From NCBI GenBank assembly GCA_028275075.1, contig JAQCNK010000338.1, positions 1 through 21,973 of the forward strand: a stretch of 21,973 bases of DNA, read 5' to 3'. The DNA is from Haloarcula sp. GTDB taxonomy: Archaea > Halobacteriota > Halobacteria > Halobacteriales > Haloarculaceae. Positions 7,250-14,599 of the stretch are shown here, piece after piece. Numbering within the stretch: the stretch's first letter is position 1; the number at the start of each line of letters is the position of its first letter. The position numbers were made by a program, and so were the translations under genes. Under the pieces are notes generated by a model that saw nothing but the letters and a program-made list of their open reading frames with translations, was not told where the DNA came from and did not search any database.

Positions 7250-8386
7250 TTACCGGCCAACTGATCCTCGGCGCTCACTCAGTTCTGCGGGCGGTTCCTG
7301 ATTGAAGAAATTCGGTTTCTCGATACTGTTATCATAGTCGTTCTCGAATACGTGCGTCGTTGCCGAACTCATCGGTGGCAGCAGCCACGCACGGTCGCCG
7401 GTCACGTCTCGTCCAGCATCCGCCTCGTTTTGCTCGAACTGCTCGAACTGGTCTGTCACAGTGTGATGATCGACAATCTGCACGCCGTCCGCTTGGAAAG
7501 AGTGAATCACTGCACGGTTCAGCACAAGCAATGCCTCGTCTTTCCAGAGGGTTCGGTCTCTGCTCGTATCTAGCCCCAGTTTCTCAGCGACCGTCGGGAG
7601 CATATCGTAGCGGTCTCTGTCGCCGAAATTGCGCGATCCGATCTCTGTTGAGACGTACCATCCACTGAACGGGGCGGCCGTGTAGTGGATGCCACCAATC
7701 TCTAAGCGCATGTTCGAGACCACGGGGAGATCGTACCACCTGAGTCCCAACGCTTCGAACCATTCGTATTCAGGGTGTCGGAGTCGCACCTCACCGACGG
7801 CCGACTCAGGCACCTCAAACAGCTCCGGTTCTTCATCCCGTATCTGCACGACGTGGGGCAGGATGTCAAACCTGCTCTTGTCGCTATCCCACCCGCGGGA
7901 CCGACAGTACTCTGTCAGTTCGACCTCATCGGGGTCGCCGACGATGCCATCCTCGGTCTGATAGCCCGCATAGCGCAGTAGCTCATAGTTCCAGAGCCGG
8001 ACTTGCCGCTCCCCATTAATTTCTGGTTTGAATATACTCACCAGTGGCTTGATATCGCCGCCGTTGCGCGCCTGTTTGAGATGCCGACAGCATGCTTCAT
8101 GTACCTCACGGGCCGTCTCGCAATCACGGGCGTCGGCAACGTTTAGCTGTTGCCAGAACAAGCGTCCGATACAGCGATTACTGTTCCGCCATGCCATTTT
8201 CGCCCCGTGTTCGAGTTCGAACGGCGTATGCTCGTAGTGGCCGCGCTGTTCGATTTCGTCCGCAATCTCGTCAAGTCTGTCTTCCACTTCGGACGCCCGG
8301 CCGAGCTCCGCATAGCAGTCTCGAATGAAAGCGTCTGCCTCGGCGTAGAGTTCCGTTCTAGAGTAGTCAGGACGCGGTTCATCCAT
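7250..8386 (-). CDS. nos: Nitric oxide synthase, oxygenase domain only
   Basis: A 378-residue NOS oxygenase, a heme-thiolate enzyme that oxidises L-arginine to nitric oxide and citrulline using tetrahydrobiopterin or a related pterin. The heme signature AWRNSNRCIGR (65-75) gives Cys72 as ligand. The substrate-binding stretch SGWYVSTEIG (241-250) contains the Arg-binding Glu248. The pterin-side segment GDRAWLLPPMS (330-340) keeps one Trp (W334), but the first Trp of the animal WVW motif is not kept. As in bacterial NOS there is no N-terminal hook, zinc site or reductase domain, so electrons must come from a separate reductase. The start MDEPRPDYSR at 8386 fits bacterial lengths; an in-frame ATG at 8458 would add 24 basic residues. 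Two hand-counted 60-base samples were 53% and 55% GC against 70% in the brp gene, suggesting transfer. Confidence 0.93.
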   Translation of the reverse strand: MDEPRPDYSRTELYAEADAFIRDCYAELGRASEVEDRLDEIADEIEQRGHYEHTPFELEHGAKMAWRNSNRCIGRLFWQQLNVADARDCETAREVHEACCRHLKQARNGGDIKPLVSIFKPEINGERQVRLWNYELLRYAGYQTEDGIVGDPDEVELTEYCRSRGWDSDKSRFDILPHVVQIRDEEPELFEVPESAVGEVRLRHPEYEWFEALGLRWYDLPVVSNMRLEIGGIHYTAAPFSGWYVSTEIGSRNFGDRDRYDMLPTVAEKLGLDTSRDRTLWKDEALLVLNRAVIHSFQADGVQIVDHHTVTDQFEQFEQNEADAGRDVTGDRAWLLPPMSSATTHVFENDYDNSIEKPNFFNQEPPAELSERRGSVGR

Positions 8387-8494
8387 ACCCGGCTCTTGTG
8401 GGGAAGTGGCTTTACGCCTGACGCTGCATACGTATCGTCGTCGCTGTTTACCGGTCATCGTCCGACAGATATGCCAACGATACCGGGAGGGGAA

Positions 8495-8571
8495 TATACG
8501 GGTCGACACTGATAGATATTCGCCGGGGTCTGGCGAGCCGAATTCTATCAATCGCTCTGTCGACCCGTATA
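8495..8571. mobile_element. 77-base palindromic element, copy 1 (MITE-like)
   Basis: The ends are perfect 14-base inverted repeats, TATACGGGTCGACA (8495-8508) against 8558-8571. Inside, GATAGA (8511-8516) faces TCTATC (8544-8549) and ATTCG (8518-8522) faces CGAAT (8539-8543), so nearly the whole element folds into one hairpin. It matches copy 2 at 15626-15702 in 75 of 77 bases, differing at 8555 and 8563, while the flanks are unrelated. TA at both outer edges fits a Tc1/mariner (IS630)-type target duplication. It lies 108 bases upstream of the NOS start, between a minus-strand TATA-like sequence (8590-8600) and the gene. Confidence 0.8.
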
Positions 8572-8588
8572 GACCGACGACCGGGAGA

Positions 8589-8602
8589 GCCGTATATATA
8601 CA
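8589..8602 (-). promoter_or_regulatory. TATA-like sequence upstream of NOS and the palindromic element
   Basis: On the minus strand the sequence reads TTGTATATATACGG. A start about 27 bases downstream would fall at the edge of the palindromic element, putting the whole element into the 5' leader of the NOS transcript. Other weaker TATA candidates lie at 8467-8474 and at the element's inner edge (8493-8498), so the NOS promoter is not settled. Confidence 0.35.
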
Positions 8603-8642
8603 ATGACGGCTGTCTCTGGCACAAACGTGGGAAAGATTTGTT

Positions 8643-8918
8643 TCAATAGCTAAACGTCCGGTAGATAGCGAGCAGGCCAACGGTGTGTGATGCTGTCGCG
8701 CCCAGTAAGGCCTGTGCGTCGGTCAACGACAACAGTGGGGTGAGCAGTTCCACGATGACGAACGGAACGACGGCGATAGCGACGATACCGATTGCCAGTC
8801 CGCGCATTACCGGGCTATCGTTGCGTCGGTAGCCCTGCAACGCCAGCCATGCGACAGCTACACCGAGGAGTGCAGTCCCGGTTGCTCCGGCCGTGGAAAG
8901 AAGCTCTAACGCACTCAT
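8643..8918 (-). CDS. Small membrane protein, third gene of HTH operon
   Basis: A 91-residue protein with three hydrophobic segments at about 8-28, 38-60 and 70-87. It resembles the small membrane proteins that often follow ArsR-like HTH regulators in haloarchaea (I believe the DUF7521 group), but I have no direct function. Its ATG overlaps the stop of the preceding gene as ATGA, so translation is coupled. The longer reading frame upstream lacks a sensible start. The conserved layout suggests that it works with, or is controlled by, the HTH protein two genes upstream. Confidence 0.7.
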   Translation of the reverse strand: MSALELLSTAGATGTALLGVAVAWLALQGYRRNDSPVMRGLAIGIVAIAVVPFVIVELLTPLLSLTDAQALLGATASHTVGLLAIYRTFSY

Positions 8919-9247
8919 TGGTCCCCCGAATAAATCACTGCGAGAATAACGAGCAGTCCCATCGCCTCGACTGCCGTCGTCGATAGCACGCGCACCGGGG
9001 TCGTCACGCTGAAAACATTTCCTGCGAGGAGTCGGAGCAGCATCGGCGCTGGGGCCAGCAGGAACATCCCGATAGCCAGCAGTAGTATCGGCTTCGAACG
9101 CGACCGAAGATACCCCTGCAGGAATCGATAGGTGACGAGCACGGCGAGCACTGTTGCCACGAGGAAGGTGACAAGGGCTGCGATACCGGTCACCGTTGCG
9201 CCACCTTCGACAGTCACTTGCAACGGCGTGTGATTGGCACGTATCAT
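8915..9247 (-). CDS. Small membrane protein, second gene of HTH operon
   Basis: A 110-residue protein with three hydrophobic stretches at about 17-40, 53-72 and 84-106, and a basic loop LRSRSK (47-52). It looks like a diverged relative of the 91-residue protein that follows, sharing the three-segment plan and a basic loop before a glycine/alanine-rich helix. It overlaps both neighbours by four bases (ATGA at each junction). Such tight overlap with an HTH gene suggests a regulator-membrane protein unit. No function is known to me. Confidence 0.72.
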   Translation of the reverse strand: MIRANHTPLQVTVEGGATVTGIAALVTFLVATVLAVLVTYRFLQGYLRSRSKPILLLAIGMFLLAPAPMLLRLLAGNVFSVTTPVRVLSTTAVEAMGLLVILAVIYSGDQ

Positions 9248-9594
9248 CCGGTGAACTCCTCGTAGAGACGCGTAAATCGATCGGCGGGCGGTTCACGACG
9301 GTCGACAGCAATATTGACACCCGAGTTCGTGAAGTCGATTTCGACCCGTTCTAACCGGGCCGAGTACGTCTTGTAGTGGTGGCCATCGGGGTCCAGCTCC
9401 TGATGGTCGACGAGCAGGTCCCGGTCTTGGAGTTCATCCACGAGGCGGTACACCGTCGAGTCGTCGACTCCACACCGCTCGCTCAGCGTCTCGACCGACT
9501 GGGAATTGTCCCTTGTCTCGATCAGTATCGTCCGGACGTTCTCGTCGTCGAGAAGCGTGAGCAACTCTTCGTCCGGCTCGCCGGCCGGCTCCAT
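9244..9594 (-). CDS. Winged-helix HTH transcriptional regulator (ArsR/MarR-like)
   Basis: A 116-residue DNA-binding protein. Residues 10-85 form a winged helix: helices at LLTLLDDENVRTILIE and SVETLSERC, a recognition helix at DDSTVYRLVDELQDRDLL, and a wing at DHQELDPDGHHYKTYSA. The remainder, to EFTG, is a short beta/alpha tail. It is the first gene of a three-gene unit joined by ATGA overlaps, with two small membrane proteins downstream. A TATA-like ATTAAT lies about 28 bases upstream of the ATG, giving a probable leaderless message. No ligand-binding domain or metal-binding cysteines are visible, so what it senses is unknown; the membrane partners might relay the signal. Confidence 0.82.
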   Translation of the reverse strand: MEPAGEPDEELLTLLDDENVRTILIETRDNSQSVETLSERCGVDDSTVYRLVDELQDRDLLVDHQELDPDGHHYKTYSARLERVEIDFTNSGVNIAVDRREPPADRFTRLYEEFTG

Positions 9595-9616
9595 CGACTC
9601 ATAGTTGTGGTCGACG

Positions 9617-9630
9617 GGATATTAATCACT
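9617..9630 (-). promoter_or_regulatory. Promoter of the HTH/membrane-protein operon
   Basis: On the minus strand the sequence reads GTGATTAATATCCC. The AT core is centred about 28 bases upstream of the ATG at 9594, the right distance for a leaderless archaeal transcript. Confidence 0.55.
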
Positions 9631-9689
9631 GGCCCGTGTCTCCGACGTTGCACTCCCCCAACATCTTTAGATAATAGCTTTCCGAAGCC

Positions 9690-10448
9690 GTGCATGTGCC
9701 TGCGTTACTGCCCTCCCTGCGGTCCGCCGTCGCCGCGCCGGTACGACCTCGGACATACCGCCACCTCCTCTATATCGGATTGGCCTTTCCACTCGGGACA
9801 GCGTACTTCGTCGTCCTCATCACTGGATTCTCGGTTTCGGTATCGCTGAGCGTCCTCATCGTCGGCATACCGCTGTTCGTACTGACGCTACTGACCGTTC
9901 GCGGACTGGGTGCCATCGAGCGCCTGCTTGCAAATCTTCTGCTCGACACTGAGATCGACGCCCCGACGTATCCGTTCCGGACAGGCAGCGTCTCCGGCCG
10001 CCTGCGAGCGCTCCTGGTGAACCGCCGAACGTGGTCTGAGTGTGGCTACCTCCTGTTGAAATTTCCCGTCGGAATCGGCCTATTCGTGTTCCTCGTGACT
10101 GCGCTGACGATGTCGCTCACGTTTCTTACCACACCGGTGTACTACGACGACCCCAGCCTGCGCGTCGGTATCTTCCTCGGCGACGCAGTCATGCTCTCGT
10201 CATCGTTGTCAATACCTTGGGGAGATGTCTTGGTCGGTGTGGAGTTTGCTATCACGGTCAGCGAGTGGGCCGTCGACTCGTTGGCCGACGCCGTTCTGTT
10301 TTCAGCCGTCGGCGCTGTCCTGCTCGTGGTAACGTTACATCTGATCAACGTCGCGGCGTGGCTGTCCAGTCAGTACACACGTGCTCTTCTGGGCGATCCG
10401 ATTGAGGGGTTGGACCGGATCTCACGCTACTTTGATGACACTCGCTGA
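9690..10448 (+). CDS. Sensor-domain membrane protein
   Basis: A 252-residue integral membrane protein resembling the Putative sensor domain family (PF13796), found in haloarchaea and some bacteria, often fused or next to signalling proteins. Hydrophobic pairs lie at about 26-70 and 118-150, with further segments near 162-175 and 204-228. The cytoplasmic loop ERLLANLLLDTEIDAP between the first and second pairs is typical. The C-terminus (LLGDPIEGLDRISRYFDD) is soluble and acidic. The start is GTG at 9690, or possibly the GTG two codons later. A TATA-like TTTAGATA at 9667-9674 favours a leaderless start near 9695. It is divergent from the HTH operon across 95 bases. No kinase or output domain is attached. 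Confidence 0.75.
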   Translation: MHVPALLPSLRSAVAAPVRPRTYRHLLYIGLAFPLGTAYFVVLITGFSVSVSLSVLIVGIPLFVLTLLTVRGLGAIERLLANLLLDTEIDAPTYPFRTGSVSGRLRALLVNRRTWSECGYLLLKFPVGIGLFVFLVTALTMSLTFLTTPVYYDDPSLRVGIFLGDAVMLSSSLSIPWGDVLVGVEFAITVSEWAVDSLADAVLFSAVGAVLLVVTLHLINVAAWLSSQYTRALLGDPIEGLDRISRYFDDTR

Positions 10449-10533
10449 CACCGCATACGGTTGGCTGCGGTAATTTCGGAAAAGTACCGTCCTAATCGCC
10501 TGCAGGTGCGGATCGATGTTCTCACAGCCCCAC

Positions 10534-10818
10534 TCAGTCCGATTCAGCGTTCTGATCGGCCGCGAGCTCTTGGAACTGTCGCAGGAACGTCCTGCGGTCG
10601 GTCTCGCCGGCTTCGGCGGCCGCCAGTGACGACTCCAGCCCGTCGCGGGGCTGGCGGCAAATCCCCGTAAAACACGTCTTGCAGAGATACTCGAAGGACT
10701 TATCCCGCCGCTCCCACCGGTCGCCGTGCTTGTCGTACTCGCGGGCGTCCGACCGGGAGCACTCCGTTCCACAAGCGATGCAGGTCACTGTCTCCCCGTC
10801 GCGCCGGGAGCCGAACAT
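10534..10818 (-). CDS. Small zinc-ribbon protein, haloarchaeal family
   Basis: A 94-residue protein with two CxxC pairs, C13-x2-C16 and C46-x2-C49, plus C20 and C54. The stretch between them, SDAREYDKHGDRWERRDKSF, is rich in charged residues. I recall a conserved haloarchaeal family with this layout (possibly DUF7562) but no known function. The probable fold is a zinc ribbon binding one zinc. The ATG at 10818 is favoured over the upstream start because a TATA-like GATTTATTC (10840-10848 on the minus strand) sits about 26 bases ahead. It converges with the sensor-domain gene. Confidence 0.78.
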   Translation of the reverse strand: MFGSRRDGETVTCIACGTECSRSDAREYDKHGDRWERRDKSFEYLCKTCFTGICRQPRDGLESSLAAAEAGETDRRTFLRQFQELAADQNAESD

Positions 10819-10948
10819 ACAGCGTAGTAGCGACTGACAGAATAAATCGTTTTCCGAGCGGGCAAGCAATTCGACGGGAAGCAGCGCTGGCAGCCGACGC
10901 CACGCTAGCTACGCGGACCGCCGAACGCGATGTGGCAACAGCGCGGCC

Positions 10949-10962
10949 ATACGTTTATGCAG
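10949..10962 (+). promoter_or_regulatory. Candidate promoter of the bat-like gene
   Basis: ACGTTTATGC at 10951-10960 is TATA-like. A start about 27 bases on would leave a leader of roughly 30 bases before the ATG at 11012. No Bat-site-like motif is seen immediately upstream of it. Confidence 0.4.
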
Positions 10963-11011
10963 CTGCCATGACTACTTTTCGTATCGGCTGACACACGCCG
11001 CTGGCCAGACC

Positions 11012-12589
11012 ATGCAACCACCTCAGACGCTCGTTCACTCAACGCTCGATACGCTCCCCATCAATATCGCCGTCCTCGACGACGAGGGAACGATTCTGTT
11101 TACGAACCGCGCCTGGCGCGAGTTCGCCAGCGCTGACGAGGGGGAGATACAGGGGACGAACTACTTCGGCACGACCGATGTCGATGCCGACGAGTACGCT
11201 GGGAAGGCTGTCGAAGGAATCGAGGCCGTCATCGCCGGCGAGCAGGAGCTTTTCACACTCGAATACCCTTGTCACACCCCCGACGAGAGACAGTGGTTCC
11301 TGATGCGGGTCGCGCCGCTGCCGCCCGACGACGAGGGGAGCGCAGTCGTCGCTCATATCGACATCACACAACGGAAGCTAGCCGAGCTGGCTGCCGAGCG
11401 ACGAAGCGAGCAGCTCAAGGCTGAGCGGTCGAACCTCCGGCATCTCGTCGACCGCGTCGAGGGGCTGATCGCCGCGGTGATGAACGACGTGATGAGTGCG
11501 GACTCGCGGGCCGCGATTCAGCAGACAGTCGTTGACCGCCTCGCTACTGTCGACTCCTACCGCTTCGCGTGGGTGGGCGAGTTCGATCTGCGGGACGAGT
11601 CGCTGCGGCCCGCCGCGCTGTCGGCCGACCAGCAGACGGAACTGGCTATCTCCTTGGACGCTGACGATCCGGTGGCACTCGCCGCCCGGACCGAGGAGAT
11701 ACAGTTTATGAACGATATTGATCAGACCCACGCCACCCTGGCTGGCGCCGACGTGGCGAGCCTCGCCGCGGTACCGCTGGTCGCCGGCGAGTCGCTTTAT
11801 GGCGTCCTTACAGTCTATGCCGACGGTGGCGATGTCTTTGATCCTCGCGAGCGGGCTGTCCTCGGAGCGGTGGGCCAGGCCGTCGCCACCGCCATTGACG
11901 CCACCGAGACCAGCCGCCTGCTCACGGCCGATAACGTCACTGAACTCGAACTCCAGATACGGGACGAGGATATCTTTTTCGTCTCGCTGGCCCGCGAACT
12001 GGGCTGTCGGTTGGAGTACGGTGGGAGCGTCGCCGGCGACGCGGAGACAGTGATGTTCTTTCTCGTCGAGAGTGACGATCCATCGACGGTGTGTGCCGTG
12101 GCTGGCGACCATCCACACGTCAGCGCCGCCACGCACGTCTCGACCGCCGAATCGACAGCGCTGTTCGAGTTCACCGTCTCTGAGCCGCCCGTGGTCTCGC
12201 TGCTGGCTGACCGCGGTGCCGAGACGCGCGACATCCTCGTCACGCCCGAGCACGCTCGCTTTACCGTCACCCTCCCCTCGACGACGGAGACACGAAGTAT
12301 CGTTGAGCAGGTTCGGGACCACTATCCGGGAACAGACCTGCTCTCGGTCAGAGAGCGCGACGAGCCACCGGTCTCCCGGCAGGCGTTCCTCGGCGATCTT
12401 GAGGAACGCCTGACGAACCGGCAGCTCACCGCGCTCCGGAAGGGGTATCTCGGGGGCTTCTTCGATTGGCCGCGGGATGTCTCCGGGGAGGAACTGGCCG
12501 AGTCGATGGACATCTGTCCCTCGACGTTCCACCAACACCTCCGGGCCGGCGAGCGAAAGCTGTTCGAAGCTATCTTCGAAACGTGGTGA
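11012..12589 (+). CDS. bat: Bacterioopsin-activator-like regulator (PAS-GAF-HTH10)
   Basis: A 525-residue regulator with the architecture of Bat, the activator of bacteriorhodopsin and retinal genes. Residues 7-125 form a PAS domain (NIAVLDDEGTILFTNRAWREF through WFLMRVAPL). A helical linker follows to about 150, then a GAF domain to about 305 (SLAAVPLVAGESLYGVLTVYA). A further beta-rich bat-type region leads into HTH_10 at 467-525, with FFDWPRDVSGEELAESM and the recognition helix PSTFHQHLRAGERKL. PAS and GAF would sense oxygen/redox or light in the cytoplasm. It is upstream of crtB, crtY and brp in the same direction, 241 bases from crtB, the same gene company as in Halobacterium. It is firmly a bat-family protein; that it regulates this cluster is inferred. 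Confidence 0.88.
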   Translation: MQPPQTLVHSTLDTLPINIAVLDDEGTILFTNRAWREFASADEGEIQGTNYFGTTDVDADEYAGKAVEGIEAVIAGEQELFTLEYPCHTPDERQWFLMRVAPLPPDDEGSAVVAHIDITQRKLAELAAERRSEQLKAERSNLRHLVDRVEGLIAAVMNDVMSADSRAAIQQTVVDRLATVDSYRFAWVGEFDLRDESLRPAALSADQQTELAISLDADDPVALAARTEEIQFMNDIDQTHATLAGADVASLAAVPLVAGESLYGVLTVYADGGDVFDPRERAVLGAVGQAVATAIDATETSRLLTADNVTELELQIRDEDIFFVSLARELGCRLEYGGSVAGDAETVMFFLVESDDPSTVCAVAGDHPHVSAATHVSTAESTALFEFTVSEPPVVSLLADRGAETRDILVTPEHARFTVTLPSTTETRSIVEQVRDHYPGTDLLSVRERDEPPVSRQAFLGDLEERLTNRQLTALRKGYLGGFFDWPRDVSGEELAESMDICPSTFHQHLRAGERKLFEAIFETW

Positions 12590-12627
12590 CGCCGCTACGC
12601 ACTGGCGAGTGGTCTGCCCCGCTGCTA

Positions 12628-12658
12628 TCCCATCCAGTTTGGCAGGTAATTTAAAACT
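12628..12658 (+). promoter_or_regulatory. Promoter with Bat-site-like motif ahead of crtB
   Basis: TCCCATCCAGTTTG at 12628-12641 resembles the upstream activating sequence I recall for the Halobacterium Bat regulon (ACC-type half, then a TT-G-type half). A TATA box, TAATTTAAAA at 12647-12656, follows directly. The predicted start falls near 12679, exactly where a small ORF begins. The arrangement of activator site next to TATA box fits Bat control. The match to the consensus is partial and from memory. Confidence 0.5.
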
Positions 12659-12678
12659 GTCCTGCCCTAGTATTTAGC

Positions 12679-12831
12679 ATGCGATTCCTCAACCGGGTCC
12701 CACAAACGCGTCGCGGATATCTCTCCGGTCGGCTCCGCCGGTCCCCATCCACGCTCGCCTCCACACGCCACGGATCTCGGGGTCGTCGTGTCAGTTACGG
12801 AGCGTCGAACAACCACACTACGTCGATATAA
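12679..12831 (+). CDS. Small basic ORF coupled to crtB (50 residues)
   Basis: An ATG about 27 bases after a strong TATA box opens a 50-codon frame. Its TAA overlaps the crtB ATG by one base (TAATG), the usual sign of translational coupling. The product is Arg- and Ser-rich (MRFLNRVPQTRRG, later GSRGRRVSYG) and strongly basic, unlike normal haloarchaeal proteins. No fold or motif is recognised. In Halobacterium small basic and zinc-finger proteins (Brb, Brz) regulate bop, which makes this worth noting, but I see no clear sequence likeness. The alternative is a 150-base untranslated crtB leader that is open by chance; in GC-rich DNA that is quite possible. Confidence 0.4.
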   Translation: MRFLNRVPQTRRGYLSGRLRRSPSTLASTRHGSRGRRVSYGASNNHTTSI

Positions 12832-13802
12832 TGCAATCTGAGAATATCCGAACTAGCAAGTCGATTCAACAACAGACCGGTCGGACGTTCCACCTCGCCA
12901 CCCGCGTCCTTCCAGAACGGATCCGCCACCCGACGTACGTTATGTACGCTTTCTTCCGGGTCGCAGACGAGGTCGTCGACCAGCCCGACGGCCCTCCGCC
13001 CAACGTCCAGCACGAGCGACTAGAGGAGATTCGCGAGGCCGCCCTTGGAAACCGCGACCCCGACGACATGCCCGACGGAGACGTGCTCGCGGCGTTCCAG
13101 GACCTTCGAGCAGCCCACGATATCCCGGACGAGGAGGTCAACGTCTTCGTCGACGCGATGGAGATGGATATCGCCCAGGCCCGGTACGAGACGTTTGAGG
13201 ATCTCCGGGAGTATATGCGTGGCTCCGCCGTCGCTGTCGGCAACATGATGACGATGGTGATGGCGCCCCCGGAAGCCGACACCGCGCTCCCGCACGCCCA
13301 GGCGCTGGCCGAGGCGTTCCAACTCTCGAACTTCCTCCGTGATGTTCGCGAGGATATCCACGAGTACGGCCGGGTGTATCTCCCGCAGGATGCGCTCGAA
13401 CGCCACGGCGTCACCGAGGAGCAACTCGCCGAGGCCGATGTCGACGAGGGCTTCCGCGCGGTGATGCAAGAAGAGCTAGCCCGGACAGAAGAGCTCTACC
13501 GCGAGGGCGTCGTCGGCATCCGCTATCTCCCCGAAGACTGCCAGTTCGGCGTCCTGCTGTCGGCGGTGCTGTACGCCGAGCACCACCGGCTCATCCGCTC
13601 GCGTGGTTACGACGTGCTGACGGAGACACCGGAACTGACCCGCCGTCGTCGTCTCTGGCTCCTCGCACGGACGTGGTGGCACTGGCGCCGCAACGGTGAC
13701 CCCGAAGCGACCTTCTACGCTGTCAGCGCCGTCTCCGAACGCGCCCCAGGCGCGACCCCGACCGGGCGGACAAGCCACGGCCAGCCGACTTGGCGGCAAT
13801 AG
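12831..13802 (+). CDS. crtB: Phytoene synthase
   Basis: A 323-residue squalene/phytoene synthase that joins two geranylgeranyl diphosphates to form phytoene, the first carotenoid. The two Mg-binding aspartate motifs are clear: DEVVD (D46, D50) within YAFFRVADEVVD, and NFLRDVRED (D171, D175) followed by IHEYGRVYLP. It is cytoplasmic or membrane-associated, and the length is typical. The ATG at 12831 was chosen because the family's conserved N-terminus begins there. It lies 16 bases from crtY and is probably transcribed together with crtY and brp. The C-terminal 20 residues (PGATPTGRTSHGQPTWRQ) are a variable tail. In haloarchaea its product feeds both bacterioruberin and retinal. Confidence 0.95.
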   Translation: MQSENIRTSKSIQQQTGRTFHLATRVLPERIRHPTYVMYAFFRVADEVVDQPDGPPPNVQHERLEEIREAALGNRDPDDMPDGDVLAAFQDLRAAHDIPDEEVNVFVDAMEMDIAQARYETFEDLREYMRGSAVAVGNMMTMVMAPPEADTALPHAQALAEAFQLSNFLRDVREDIHEYGRVYLPQDALERHGVTEEQLAEADVDEGFRAVMQEELARTEELYREGVVGIRYLPEDCQFGVLLSAVLYAEHHRLIRSRGYDVLTETPELTRRRRLWLLARTWWHWRRNGDPEATFYAVSAVSERAPGATPTGRTSHGQPTWRQ

Positions 13803-13818
13803 AAATGTGCCACCGGGG

Positions 13819-14595
13819 ATGACTGCCGGCCTTGGCTATCTGGCGTTCCACACCATCGCTATCGTGCCGATTATCGCCGGCCTCGCGCTCCTGGCTCGCT
13901 ACCGACTCGGGACTCGACGCGATCTGGTAATCGGGACGTTAGTGCTTTCTGTGCTGGCACTGGTGTACACGACGCCGTGGGACAACTACCTCATCGAACG
14001 TGGCGTCTGGTGGTACGGCGAGGGCGCTGTCTTGGTCCGCTTTGGTGCCGCACCGCTCGGGGAGTATCTGTTCTTTCTCTTCCAGCCGCTGCTAGTCGCG
14101 CTGTGGGCCGCCCGCTTTCAGGTGGAGACAGTGCGACCGCTGTCGGTTCCTCTGCCCGAGCGGGCCCTTGGACTGGCCGGTGCCGGGGTGGTCGCCGCTG
14201 CGGGGGTGGCGCTACTGGAGACGGACAGCGGCCTGTACCTCGGCTCGCTTCTGGTCTGGAGCGCCCCTGTCCTGGCCATCCAGTGGGCGTTCGGGTGGTC
14301 GCTTCTGGCCGCGGAGTGGCGCGTCGTTCTCGCCGGGACGTTCGTCCCGACACTGTATCTCTGGATCGTCGACCGGGCAGCCATCGAGGTCGGGCTCTGG
14401 ACTATCTCGGAGCGCTATACGACTGGCGCGGTCGTCCCGCTGTTGGGACTCCCGATAGAGGAAGCTGTGTTTTTCCTGATGACGTCGCTGTTCGTTGTCC
14501 AGGGGCTGGTGTTGTACGTCTGGCTCGTCGCCCGGCTGCGTGCGGTTGAACTGCCTGATAGCTCCCCATTCGCGGCGCTGTTCGGAGGCCGATGA
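13819..14595 (+). CDS. crtY: Lycopene beta-cyclase, archaeal fused type
   Basis: A 258-residue integral membrane enzyme that cyclises lycopene to beta-carotene. It is the archaeal type with two homologous halves, equivalent to fused bacterial CrtYc and CrtYd. The first repeat carries PWDNYLIERGVWWY (53-66) and PLGEYLFFLFQPLL (79-92). The second carries the diverged DRAAIEVGLW (185-194) and LPIEEAVFFLMTSL (211-224), with E214 and E215 in place of the first repeat's E82. Six or seven membrane segments are visible. The ATG at 13819 follows a GGGG stretch; upstream residues of the open frame overlap crtB in another frame and are not conserved. It lies between crtB and brp and supplies beta-carotene for cleavage. 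Confidence 0.93.
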   Translation: MTAGLGYLAFHTIAIVPIIAGLALLARYRLGTRRDLVIGTLVLSVLALVYTTPWDNYLIERGVWWYGEGAVLVRFGAAPLGEYLFFLFQPLLVALWAARFQVETVRPLSVPLPERALGLAGAGVVAAAGVALLETDSGLYLGSLLVWSAPVLAIQWAFGWSLLAAEWRVVLAGTFVPTLYLWIVDRAAIEVGLWTISERYTTGAVVPLLGLPIEEAVFFLMTSLFVVQGLVLYVWLVARLRAVELPDSSPFAALFGGR

Positions 14596-14599
14596 CACC

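Noticed and set aside
8387..8680. Long N-terminal extension of NOS (98 extra residues)
   Set aside because: It reads through the palindromic element and is basic and unrelated to NOS. Copy 2 of the element is also open in the same frame, which explains the length.
11378..12538. 386-codon minus-strand frame
   Set aside because: It is a shadow of the bat-like gene and shows no recognisable protein features.
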